This document shows, piece by piece, positions 1 through 6,190 of a stretch of DNA of 20,332 bases (position 1 is its first letter; the number at the start of each line of letters is the position of its first letter). The stretch comes from JBKJUK01 sp046590705 (GTDB lineage Bacteria; Acidobacteriota; Thermoanaerobaculia; Gp7-AA8). Location of the stretch: NCBI GenBank assembly GCA_046590705.1, contig JBKJUK010000016.1, positions 1 to 20,332 of the forward strand. The letters are read 5' to 3'. The notes beneath the pieces were generated by a model. The model searched no databases. It was not told the origin of the DNA and saw only the letters and a list, made by a program, of their open reading frames with translations. The translations under genes were made by a program, and so were the position numbers.

Positions 1-1
1 G

Positions 2-844
2 ATGCATCACGGATCGCCGTTCATCGATGATCGCATTCTTCGGGAGGAGGGGGTGGTCCGGATCTACGACATCCTCTTCGACTATCACGTGCTTCTCGAC
101 ACCGATCGATATTTCCGGACTGTCCTCTCGCAGCCTGAATTCCAGGGTCTGATGTCGACCGCCGAATTTCACAACCGGATCGGAAAGTACGTACACGAGA
201 CCGAAAAAAAGCTCGGTCTCGGAACGGTTTCACTTCTTTCCGCGGCGTACCAGTACGACGTGCCGATTTACACATCCTCGCCAGGAGACTCGTCGATCGG
301 AATGAACGTCGCAGGCCTTCAACTGGCCGGATCGACGCTGGTCATCGATGTTTCGCGTGACGTAAACGAAACCGCCTCGATCGTACTCGACGCCAAACTC
401 GGGGGAGGGAAGTCGGGCGTGATGATTCTCGGCGGAGGCAGTCCGAAGAACTTCATTCTGCAGACCGAGCCGCAGATTCAGGAAGTGCTGATGATCGATG
501 AAGAAGGACACGATTTCTTCCTGCAGATCACCGATGCCCGGCCTGACACCGGTGGACTGTCAGGTGCAACTCCCGGAGAAGCAGTGTCCTGGGGCAAAGT
601 GCGCCCTGACGCCCTACCCGATGCCGTGGTCTGTTACACCGATACCACCATTGCCCTGCCCATCATTGCGTCCTACGCCATCACCCGCCACAAGAAGCGA
701 AAACCAAAGCGCCTCTACAAACGTCGCGCGCAGATGCTTGACGCACTGAAGGCGGCCTTCGAGAAAGCACGCCACAAGCCGAATCAGCGCCACTGGACCG
801 AAGAAGCAGGAGGAGAGATGCGCGGCGGAAAGATGAATCGCTGA
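2..844 (+). CDS. Deoxyhypusine synthase-like protein, 5'-truncated
   Basis: The frame is already open at the window edge, so the first methionine is probably internal; 280 residues are visible. The family usually has about 350-370 residues, so roughly 70-90 N-terminal residues are missing. The hallmark GLSGATPGEAVSWGK lies at about residues 185-199, and K199 matches the lysine that forms the enzyme-substrate imine in deoxyhypusine synthase. The GGGSPKNF stretch replaces the GGG-KHH of eukaryotic enzymes, which is usual for the bacterial DHS-like group. Family members transfer the aminobutyl group of spermidine, NAD-dependently. Bacteria lack eIF5A, so the likely substrate is a small amine (homospermidine synthase-like or related polyamine work); that is inference. 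It ends about 850 bp before the operon promoter and shows no functional link to the genes downstream. Confidence 0.85.
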   Translation: MHHGSPFIDDRILREEGVVRIYDILFDYHVLLDTDRYFRTVLSQPEFQGLMSTAEFHNRIGKYVHETEKKLGLGTVSLLSAAYQYDVPIYTSSPGDSSIGMNVAGLQLAGSTLVIDVSRDVNETASIVLDAKLGGGKSGVMILGGGSPKNFILQTEPQIQEVLMIDEEGHDFFLQITDARPDTGGLSGATPGEAVSWGKVRPDALPDAVVCYTDTTIALPIIASYAITRHKKRKPKRLYKRRAQMLDALKAAFEKARHKPNQRHWTEEAGGEMRGGKMNR

Positions 845-882
845 GTGTGTGACAGCTACAACCACCGGAGAACGGTGTTCAA

Positions 883-903
883 AATGCAACGGAGATTTGC
901 ATT
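883..903 (+). other. Short hairpin after the DHS-like gene
   Basis: AATGCAA at 883-889 and TTGCATT at 897-903 form a perfect 7-bp stem with a 7-nt loop, about 40 nt after the upstream stop codon. A smaller CACCG/CGGTG hairpin sits at 863-877. Neither is followed by a T-run, so a transcript end here is possible but not shown. Confidence 0.3.
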
Positions 904-916
904 CGCAACACGCTTC

Positions 917-1213
917 AGCCCCAGCGGGGCGGCATCGATGTAGCCCAGGCCGTCAGGCCTGGGACCGAGCGAGTCCCAACGTGTTCCTTAGCCCCACTGG
1001 GGCGGCAACCCGACGTTGAACCGGGCCAGATACAACGTGCTGATTGCTGCCGACGCGCGCCCCCCTTTGAAATACCCGCTCTCGCCGAGATCAGAGAAAC
1101 CTCGATGCCGCCCCGCTGGGGCTCAGAGACGAGTTGAGGTGTCATTCGACCACAGGCCTCACGGCCTGGGCTGGAGCGATGCCGGGCCTCCGGCCCTGAA
1201 GCGCGGTTGGGAT
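917..1213. repeat. Composite palindromic repeat, copy 1
   Basis: This non-coding block is built from a short palindromic module. The module AGCCCCAGCGGGGCGGCATC is at 917-936, a variant (AGCCCCACTGGGGCGGCA) at 990-1007, and its inverted form GATGCCGCCCCGCTGGGGCT at 1104-1123. Between and after these lie smaller palindromes, such as CCCAGGCC...GGCCTGGG at 943-962 and GGGCCTCCGGCCC near 1184-1196. The whole block recurs in the same orientation at 1311-1603. The design resembles REP/BIME-type intergenic repeats. No transposase gene is in the window. Confidence 0.85.
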
Positions 1214-1310
1214 TGCTCGCTCCCGAGCGAAGAGCGAAGATGTGACCCCACGACCAACACACCAAAGGCTGTGTCCAATAAACAGGCGACTCGTATCCGC
1301 TACATGCATC

Positions 1311-1603
1311 AGCCCCAGCGGGGCGGCATCGATGTAGCCCAGGCCGTCAGGCCTGGGACCGACGATTCCCGGTGTGTTCCAAGAGCCCCAGCGGGGCGGC
1401 ATCGCGACGTTGCCCGGTGCCAGTGACAACGCGTTGATCGTTTCTGACGCGCGCACGCTCTCGACGGAGCGCATCCAGCCTGGAGAAGGGAAACCTCGAT
1501 GCCGCCCCGCTGGGGCTCAAAAGGCGGTGGAGGTGTCATCGTCACCGGCCGGCCTGGGCTGGAGCGATGCCGGGCCTCCGGCCCTGTAAGGCGGCCGGGA
1601 TTA
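1311..1603. repeat. Composite palindromic repeat, copy 2
   Basis: This is the second copy of the block at 917-1213, with the modules in the same order. AGCCCCAGCGGGGCGGCATC occurs at 1311-1330 and again at 1384-1403, and the inverted GATGCCGCCCCGCTGGGGCT at 1498-1517. The tail GGCCTGGGCTGGAGCGATGC and the GGGCCTCCGGCCC palindrome follow. The module flanks match copy 1 almost base for base, while the central parts (about 1404-1480) have diverged. That pattern suggests selection on, or recent spread of, the palindromes only. The copies are offset by about 394 bp. Together with the spacer they fill most of the gene-free interval 845-1688. Confidence 0.85.
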
Positions 1604-1635
1604 GGGTCACCCCTGAAGAATGGACGGTTGGAATT

Positions 1636-1645
1636 GGTGATCACC
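1636..1645. promoter_or_regulatory. Perfect palindrome upstream of the operon promoter
   Basis: GGTGATCACC is a perfect 10-bp palindrome, about 44 bp upstream of the predicted -35 box, in the short unique stretch between the repeats and the promoter. The position would suit an activator or repressor site. No known regulator motif is recognised, and a single 10-bp palindrome can occur by chance. Confidence 0.2.
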
Positions 1646-1688
1646 TCGAAAACATACCTGCGCCGCTTTTTCGCGCTTTGCCTTCGAG

Positions 1689-1717
1689 TTGACTGTGACA
1701 CCTCGGTCGGCTACTCT
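1689..1717 (+). promoter_or_regulatory. Sigma70-type promoter of the his-trp-aro operon
   Basis: TTGACT at 1689-1694 matches five of six bases of the -35 consensus. After exactly 17 bp comes TACTCT at 1712-1717, which keeps the T, A and final T that matter most in the -10 box. Initiation 6-10 nt downstream would fall at about 1723-1727, on or next to the leader peptide ATG at 1727. No other convincing promoter lies between the repeats and the first structural gene. Confidence 0.6.
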
Positions 1718-1726
1718 TCCCTCGAA

Positions 1727-1783
1727 ATGACGAACGCTCTCGCTTCGCGACATCATCATGGCTGGTGGCATCACCTGTCGTAG
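1727..1783 (+). CDS. Composite His/Trp attenuator leader peptide (18 aa)
   Basis: ATG at 1727 opens an 18-codon frame ending with TAG at 1781-1783. It encodes MTNALASRHHHGWWHHLS. Five of 18 residues are His (codons at 1751-1759 and 1769-1774) and two adjacent residues are Trp (1763-1768). It lies just downstream of a good promoter and 106 nt upstream of the first structural gene, with a strong terminator in between. This is the layout of his and trp leader peptides in enteric bacteria, but here the control codons of both amino acids are in one peptide, ahead of an operon that makes both. No Shine-Dalgarno sequence precedes the ATG. The predicted transcript starts within a few bases of it, so translation is probably leaderless. 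The frame is open further upstream, but across the promoter and repeats, so ATG 1727 is the only sensible start. Confidence 0.88.
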   Translation: MTNALASRHHHGWWHHLS

Positions 1784-1862
1784 GGGCTCGTCTATTTGCG
1801 CCCCGCGGACATCGAAGGGGCGCGAGTAAGTCAATCAACTCGTAACAATCTCAAACCTCTTC
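1783..1862 (+). promoter_or_regulatory. Alternative RNA pairings of the attenuator
   Basis: Five complementary segments can pair in two exclusive sets. Segment 0 is GGGGC, 1783-1787. Segment 1 is GCGCCCC, 1798-1804. Segment 2 is GAAGGGGCGC, 1814-1823. Segment 3 is CCTCTTC, 1856-1862. Segment 4 is GAAGGGG, 1875-1881. Pairing 1:2 gives a 12-bp stem (1793-1804 with 1817-1828, 12-nt loop) and leaves 3 free for the 3:4 terminator. Pairing 0:1 (5 bp, all G-C) frees segment 2, whose GAAGGGG is identical to that of segment 4 and can take segment 3 (7 bp). A small CGAGT/ACTCG hairpin (1823-1827, 1838-1842) fits inside the 2:3 form. The pairings are read directly; the switch logic is inferred. Confidence 0.7.
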
Positions 1863-1890
1863 TCGTTACCGCGGGAAGGGGTTTTTTCTT
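1853..1890 (+). terminator. Intrinsic terminator (attenuator) before aroDE
   Basis: Bases 1853-1865 pair with 1872-1884 in an uninterrupted 13-bp stem with two G-U pairs and a 6-nt loop (TTACCG). Six Ts at 1882-1887, then CTT, follow. This is a textbook Rho-independent terminator, located after the leader peptide and before the operon, as expected for attenuation. Its 3' arm (GGGAAGGGG, 1873-1881) is also the only purine-rich stretch that could act as ribosome binding site for the TTG at 1890. The hairpin could therefore hide the start signal as well. Confidence 0.85.
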
Positions 1891-3323
1891 TGGTACGAAT
1901 GATCACAGAAATCGAACGATCCAGACCTTCGCTGGTCCTGACTGTCTTCGAGAAGACAGCCGCGGCCGCGCTGCAGGTCGTGAGCGACTGCGCCGCAGGC
2001 CCGGCCCTGATCGAGCTTCGCGTCGACGGGTTCGAGGACAGCAGCGTGCCCCTGAGCGACTTCGTCGCGGCCTCGAGAGTGCCTCTGATTTTCACACGGC
2101 GACACGATCGCGCGGCCATCGATGCAACTGAACTGAACCTCGCAGTCGACGCTGGTTTCGCATTCGTCGATTGCGAGTATTCCCCTGACTTTGATTACTC
2201 CGCGCTTGCACCGCTCCGCGACCACCTGCTTCTTTCGCATCACGACTTCGAAAAGACTCCCGACGCTGCAGCGCTGGAAGAACTGATCGCCGGCATGAAG
2301 GCCGTTCCCGCTGCGCACTACAAGATCGCCCTCACCGCGAACACCTTCGCCGACAATCAGATGATCCTGGACGCGGCCTCGCGGTACTCCGCCGAGGGAT
2401 TCACCATCTTCGGGATGGGACCGCGGGGGATGTACAGCAGGATTCTGGCGCCTTTCGTCGGACCAGGACTCGTCTTCGTGGCCTCTTCAGACGAGACAGT
2501 GGCCGCTCCCGGTCAACTGACTCTGCAGCGCTCCCTGGCGATTTTCGGAGATCTCTCAGTGCCGCTTCCATCGCCCCTATCGGTATTCGCCATCGCCGGG
2601 AATCCTGCAGCACACAGTCTTTCACCCTCAATCCACAATGCGATCTTTCGCGAGCGAGGAGTCGATGCTGCGTACACAATTCTCGAGTGCGAGTCCTTCG
2701 AGGAGGCGGCAGCTGCACTCGCTTCGGAAGCGCCACTGACTCCGCTCGGCCTGAGCGTCACCGCGCCGTACAAACAGGACGCGCTCACTTTCGCGCGCGC
2801 GCATTCCGCTGAGATAAGTTTCTCGGCCTACCGAGCGGGGGCGGTGAACACCCTGGTCTGGATCGGTGAAACGCTGATCGCGGATAACACCGACGTGCTT
2901 GGTCTGCGCGAGTTGCTGCGTGCGGTGGATGCGAAAAAGATCGCCATCGTCGGCGCAGGTGGCACGGCGCGGGCCGCCCTGGTTGCGCTGGAGAAACGTG
3001 GTGCCGACGTCACTCTCTACAACCGTGATCTGGAACGCGCCAGCCTGCTGGCGAAAAGTTTTCAGTGTCGTGCACGACCGCTCGAGGCCTTGAAACGTTT
3101 CGAAGGAGATCTGTTGATCAGCACTCTTCCTGCAGACGCAGAGGTTCCATTCCCTCGCGTAGTTCGTCTAGTTCTCGATGCAAATTACAGCGGAGCGAAC
3201 TCGATCGCACGAGATGCTGCTGCGGCCTCAATCCAGCGAATCGATGGAAAGGTGCTCCTTCAGGCACAGGCTTCGGCGCAATCCGAACTCTTCCTGCGAG
3301 CAGTAGAGAGAAGGCAACGATGA
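1890..3323 (+). CDS. aroDE: Bifunctional 3-dehydroquinate dehydratase / shikimate dehydrogenase
   Basis: The product catalyses two consecutive shikimate steps, from 3-dehydroquinate via 3-dehydroshikimate to shikimate with NADPH. Residues 1-220 are a type I dehydratase: ELRVD near 47, the catalytic histidine in SHHDF (H118), the Schiff-base lysine in YKIA (K145), and the APGQ loop. Residues 230-477 are shikimate dehydrogenase: GNPAAHSLSPSIHN, catalytic K295 in VTAPYK, D335 in NTDVLG, and the NADP loop GAGGTA near 356. The order matches the plant and chlamydial fusions. The start is either TTG at 1890, spaced 8 nt from GGGAAGGGG, or ATG at 1899, which has no well-placed ribosome site; TTG is slightly preferred. 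It is the first gene after the attenuator, with 16 nt to hisZ. Confidence 0.93.
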   Translation: MVRMITEIERSRPSLVLTVFEKTAAAALQVVSDCAAGPALIELRVDGFEDSSVPLSDFVAASRVPLIFTRRHDRAAIDATELNLAVDAGFAFVDCEYSPDFDYSALAPLRDHLLLSHHDFEKTPDAAALEELIAGMKAVPAAHYKIALTANTFADNQMILDAASRYSAEGFTIFGMGPRGMYSRILAPFVGPGLVFVASSDETVAAPGQLTLQRSLAIFGDLSVPLPSPLSVFAIAGNPAAHSLSPSIHNAIFRERGVDAAYTILECESFEEAAAALASEAPLTPLGLSVTAPYKQDALTFARAHSAEISFSAYRAGAVNTLVWIGETLIADNTDVLGLRELLRAVDAKKIAIVGAGGTARAALVALEKRGADVTLYNRDLERASLLAKSFQCRARPLEALKRFEGDLLISTLPADAEVPFPRVVRLVLDANYSGANSIARDAAAASIQRIDGKVLLQAQASAQSELFLRAVERRQR

Positions 3324-3339
3324 ATTCAGAGGGATTGTC

Positions 3340-4287
3340 ATGACAACCATATCCACCGGGATCTCCTACCCGGTCGGCGTTCGCGCGCTGCTTCCGGGCG
3401 ATGCAGCGCGCCGAAGAAATCTCGAGAAGAAGATCGTCGAGACGCTCGAGAGTTCGGGCTACGAAGAGATCATTCTCCCCATCGTCGACTTCGTCGATCC
3501 GTACATCGGAGTCGTCAGCGATCGGATGCTCAAGCAGTCCTACCGCTTCACCGACAGGGAAGGGGAGCTGATCGCCGTCCGGTCCGATTTCACTCCCATG
3601 GTTGCGCGGGTCCTCGCGCCACTGCTCAAGGCCGATTCAACACCTCTGGACATCTTCTATCGGGGCGACGTCATCCGTTACGAGCAGACCCGGCTTGGCC
3701 AGAACCGTGAGTTCTTCCAGATCGGGGCAGAAAGCATCGGCGGAGACCTTCTCGAACGGGACATCGCATCACTCCTGCTGATCTCGATGATCGTGACCGA
3801 CTGCGGTATCCGTCCGACCATCACGCTCACCGACTCATCGCTGGTAAAGGCCTTGATGACGGACGTTCCCGACTCCCAGCGCGCGGAACTGTTGCGCACG
3901 CTCTCGGACAAACGCGTGTCGGATCTGATCAGGTTCGAGAAAGAGATCGAACCAGCAGTCTTTTCGCTTCTACGAAAGTTGATTGCGGGCGAACTCACGC
4001 TCGAAGATCTCTCGACCATCGAGAGCACGAGAGATACCGCGAAGAGACTCGAAACGATTCTCGGCAGACTGCGTGGTTTCGACGGTGCAACGTTCGATCT
4101 GCGACTCGATGACGTCGAGAGCGAAGCGAGTTACTACAGCGGTATCCGCTTCCGTGTCTTCTCGGACCTGCGCAAGACTCCCATCGGCGGCGGTGGGCGA
4201 TATGACTCGCTTTACCGTCATTTCGGTGCCGATGCCTCAGCGGTCGGTTTCACACTCAGTCTTGATTATCTCGAGGAGAACCGCTGA
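3340..4287 (+). CDS. hisZ: ATP phosphoribosyltransferase regulatory subunit HisZ
   Basis: This 315-residue protein is related to the catalytic core of histidyl-tRNA synthetase. It has RSDFTPMVARVLAP, the motif-2-like VIRYEQTRLGQNREFFQIGAE, YYSGIRFRVF and GGGGRYDSL. It stops before any anticodon-binding domain, the normal HisZ build and length. HisZ has no tRNA-charging role; it forms a hetero-octamer with short-form HisG and is needed for activity and histidine feedback. The ATG has AGAGGGA six bases upstream. The gene overlaps hisG by one base (TGATG), which suits subunits made in fixed ratio. True HisS is encoded separately in the same operon, so this is not the tRNA synthetase. Confidence 0.93.
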   Translation: MTTISTGISYPVGVRALLPGDAARRRNLEKKIVETLESSGYEEIILPIVDFVDPYIGVVSDRMLKQSYRFTDREGELIAVRSDFTPMVARVLAPLLKADSTPLDIFYRGDVIRYEQTRLGQNREFFQIGAESIGGDLLERDIASLLLISMIVTDCGIRPTITLTDSSLVKALMTDVPDSQRAELLRTLSDKRVSDLIRFEKEIEPAVFSLLRKLIAGELTLEDLSTIESTRDTAKRLETILGRLRGFDGATFDLRLDDVESEASYYSGIRFRVFSDLRKTPIGGGGRYDSLYRHFGADASAVGFTLSLDYLEENR

Positions 4288-4928
4288 TGAAACTCATGCG
4301 CGTAGCCGTGCCCAAAGGGCGCCTGCAGCGGAAAGTGCTCGCGAAGTTTGCCGCGGCAGGTTTCGAAATCCCTTCGGAAGACGACCAGCAGAGCCGGCGT
4401 CTGGTCTTCAAGAAGAAAGAGATTGAATGGATCTTCGTAAAAGATGGCGACGTGCCGGTGTACGTCGAGTTCGGCGCGGCTGACGCCGGGGTTGCCGGAT
4501 TCGACCAGTTGCTCGAGCAGAACTCTGATGTGTACCAGCCGGTTGAATTCGAGTTCGGCGCCTGCAGCATGATGCTGATCGGCCGGGCCGGGGCCGAGCC
4601 GCTGCGGCCGGGAGTCACCGGAAAGATCGCTACGAAATACCCGGCCATTGCCCGCGAATTTCTGAAGCAGCGTGGACTTCATCTCGACATCATTCCTCTG
4701 CAGGGATCGGTCGAACTGGCAGCCGTGCTCGGCCTGGCGACCTACATCGTCGACCTGGTCGAGACCGGCGAAACCATCCGAGTGCATCACCTTCTTCCGA
4801 TGGAGACCATTGTCGAGATTACTCCCCGGCTCATCGTGAACAAAAGTGTCTATCGAATGGAACCGACGCAGATCCGGGACATGATTCAACGGCTACAGAT
4901 GACTGCGGTGGAAAAGGTGGCGTCATGA
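4287..4928 (+). CDS. hisG: ATP phosphoribosyltransferase, short form
   Basis: HisG catalyses the first committed histidine step, joining ATP and PRPP to give phosphoribosyl-ATP. The 213 residues start with the family signature VAVPKGRLQRKVL. ADAGVAGFDQLLE and the PRPP-binding region IIPLQGSVELAAVLGLATYIVDLVETG (about residues 132-158) follow. The protein lacks the C-terminal ACT-like domain of the roughly 300-residue long form. Short HisG needs HisZ, and hisZ sits directly upstream with a TGATG overlap. The end overlaps hisD by ATGA. Histidine feedback is expected to act through HisZ; that is family knowledge. Confidence 0.96.
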   Translation: MKLMRVAVPKGRLQRKVLAKFAAAGFEIPSEDDQQSRRLVFKKKEIEWIFVKDGDVPVYVEFGAADAGVAGFDQLLEQNSDVYQPVEFEFGACSMMLIGRAGAEPLRPGVTGKIATKYPAIAREFLKQRGLHLDIIPLQGSVELAAVLGLATYIVDLVETGETIRVHHLLPMETIVEITPRLIVNKSVYRMEPTQIRDMIQRLQMTAVEKVAS

Positions 4929-6190
4929 GGTTGATCACTGGAGAGAACGCCCGCAGGGAATGGATGCAGTCCGTCGAGTCGCGTCGGGTGACGGAAGGCG
5001 ATCACGCCAGGCGAGTTGCCGCGGCCATCATCGAGGAAGTACGCAATGACGGAGACGCCGCAGTGGCCCGTCATCTTCAACGCTTCGACGGGGTCGAGAT
5101 CGAACCTTCGCAGATTCTGATGCAGCCCGCCGAGGGTGAGGTTCCTGAGGCGTCTCTAGCAGCTGCGATCCGGGTTGCCATCGAGCGAGTTGAGCGTTTC
5201 CACGCAGGGCAGGTCGTGAGCGGCTACGCCTACGAGGAAGACGGTTCGCGGTTTACTCATCACGTGCGACCGCTTCGTCGTGTCGGGATCTACGTTCCAG
5301 GGGGAGGTGCGGTCTACCTTTCCACGCTGATCATGTGTGCTGTCCCTGCTCGACTGGCAGGAGTGAAGGAACTGATCGTAGCGACCACACCGCGTGCAGC
5401 AGCGAGAGGCGAACTTCAGTACGCATGTAAACTGTTAGGGATCAAGGAAATTTACCAGGCCGGCGGGGCATCGGGTGTGGCCGCTCTGGCACTGGGAACG
5501 CAATCGGTCCGGCGGGTCGACAAGATCGTAGGACCGGGGAACGGTTACGTGACTGCGGCCAAGCAGCTGCTGGTGGGAACGGTGGGCATCGACATGACTG
5601 CCGGTCCGACCGAAGTCGTGATTCTGGCGGATGAGAATGCGTCGGCGAGAGAAGTGGCTGCTGATCTACTCGCGCAGGCCGAGCATGGAAGTGACTCGAC
5701 ACCGATCTGCATCACCACCTCAGCGGAGATCGCGGCTTCCGTGATGGAAGAGATTGAGCGCCGCAGCGGTGAACTAGGTGATGCTGCTCCTGTCTCGCTG
5801 AGTAACGGTGCGGTGATCGTGGTCGGATCCGTCGAGGAAGCGATCGACCTGACCAATGAGATCGGACCGGAGCATGTTGAATTGCACCTGTCCGATGCGG
5901 ATGCAATCGCGCCACGCATCGAGAACTGCGGCGCTGTGTTCATCGGCAGGCTTTCTCCAGTGGCGATCGGTGACTACGTGGCCGGACCGAACCACGTGCT
6001 TCCCACCGCAGGTGCGGCAAGATTTTTCTCGCCGCTGGGCGTGTACGACTTTTACAAGCGCAGCAACTTTGCGCGCGTCTCGGAAACGACCTTCGCCAAG
6101 ATCGCCGACGCGGGTCGAACTCTGGCTTCCTTCGAAGGTCTCCCGCTGCACGCTGAGTCGATCCGCATTCGTCAGGATGGTGAAGTCTGA
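4925..6190 (+). CDS. hisD: Histidinol dehydrogenase
   Basis: HisD oxidises L-histidinol to L-histidine in two NAD-dependent steps. The 421 residues are close to the usual length. Signatures include YVPGGGAVYLSTLIM, VDKIVGPGNGYVTAAKQ, DMTAGPTEVVILAD, the zinc ligands in QAEHG, catalytic E316/H317 in GPEHVELH, GDYVAGPNHVLPT, and the C-terminal zinc histidine in LHAESIRIR. The ATG overlaps the hisG stop (ATGA, 4925-4928). The stop overlaps hisC by one base. It is placed before hisC although it acts last in the pathway, which is common in his operons. Confidence 0.97.
   Translation: MRLITGENARREWMQSVESRRVTEGDHARRVAAAIIEEVRNDGDAAVARHLQRFDGVEIEPSQILMQPAEGEVPEASLAAAIRVAIERVERFHAGQVVSGYAYEEDGSRFTHHVRPLRRVGIYVPGGGAVYLSTLIMCAVPARLAGVKELIVATTPRAAARGELQYACKLLGIKEIYQAGGASGVAALALGTQSVRRVDKIVGPGNGYVTAAKQLLVGTVGIDMTAGPTEVVILADENASAREVAADLLAQAEHGSDSTPICITTSAEIAASVMEEIERRSGELGDAAPVSLSNGAVIVVGSVEEAIDLTNEIGPEHVELHLSDADAIAPRIENCGAVFIGRLSPVAIGDYVAGPNHVLPTAGAARFFSPLGVYDFYKRSNFARVSETTFAKIADAGRTLASFEGLPLHAESIRIRQDGEV

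Noticed and set aside
917..1603. Possible CRISPR array from the recurring 20-bp module
   Set aside because: Spacing is irregular, copies occur in both orientations, the spacers themselves are repeated, and no cas gene is present.
915..1701. Several 100-136 codon frames on both strands over the repeat region
   Set aside because: They translate the palindromic modules repeatedly in different frames (PQRGGID, MPPRWG and similar), have no family resemblance, and exist because the repeats are GC-rich and stop-poor.
1499..1783. A 94-codon frame that ends with the leader peptide sequence
   Set aside because: Its upstream part runs through the palindromic repeat and the promoter. Only the last 18 codons, from ATG 1727, lie downstream of the predicted transcription start.
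1783..1890. T-box riboswitch controlling the operon
   Set aside because: No T-box consensus (AGGGTGG-type bulge) or Stem I was seen. The tandem His/Trp codons and terminator support ribosome-mediated attenuation.
3340..4287. hisZ as a second histidyl-tRNA synthetase
   Set aside because: It lacks the anticodon-binding domain and sits next to short-form hisG, which needs HisZ.
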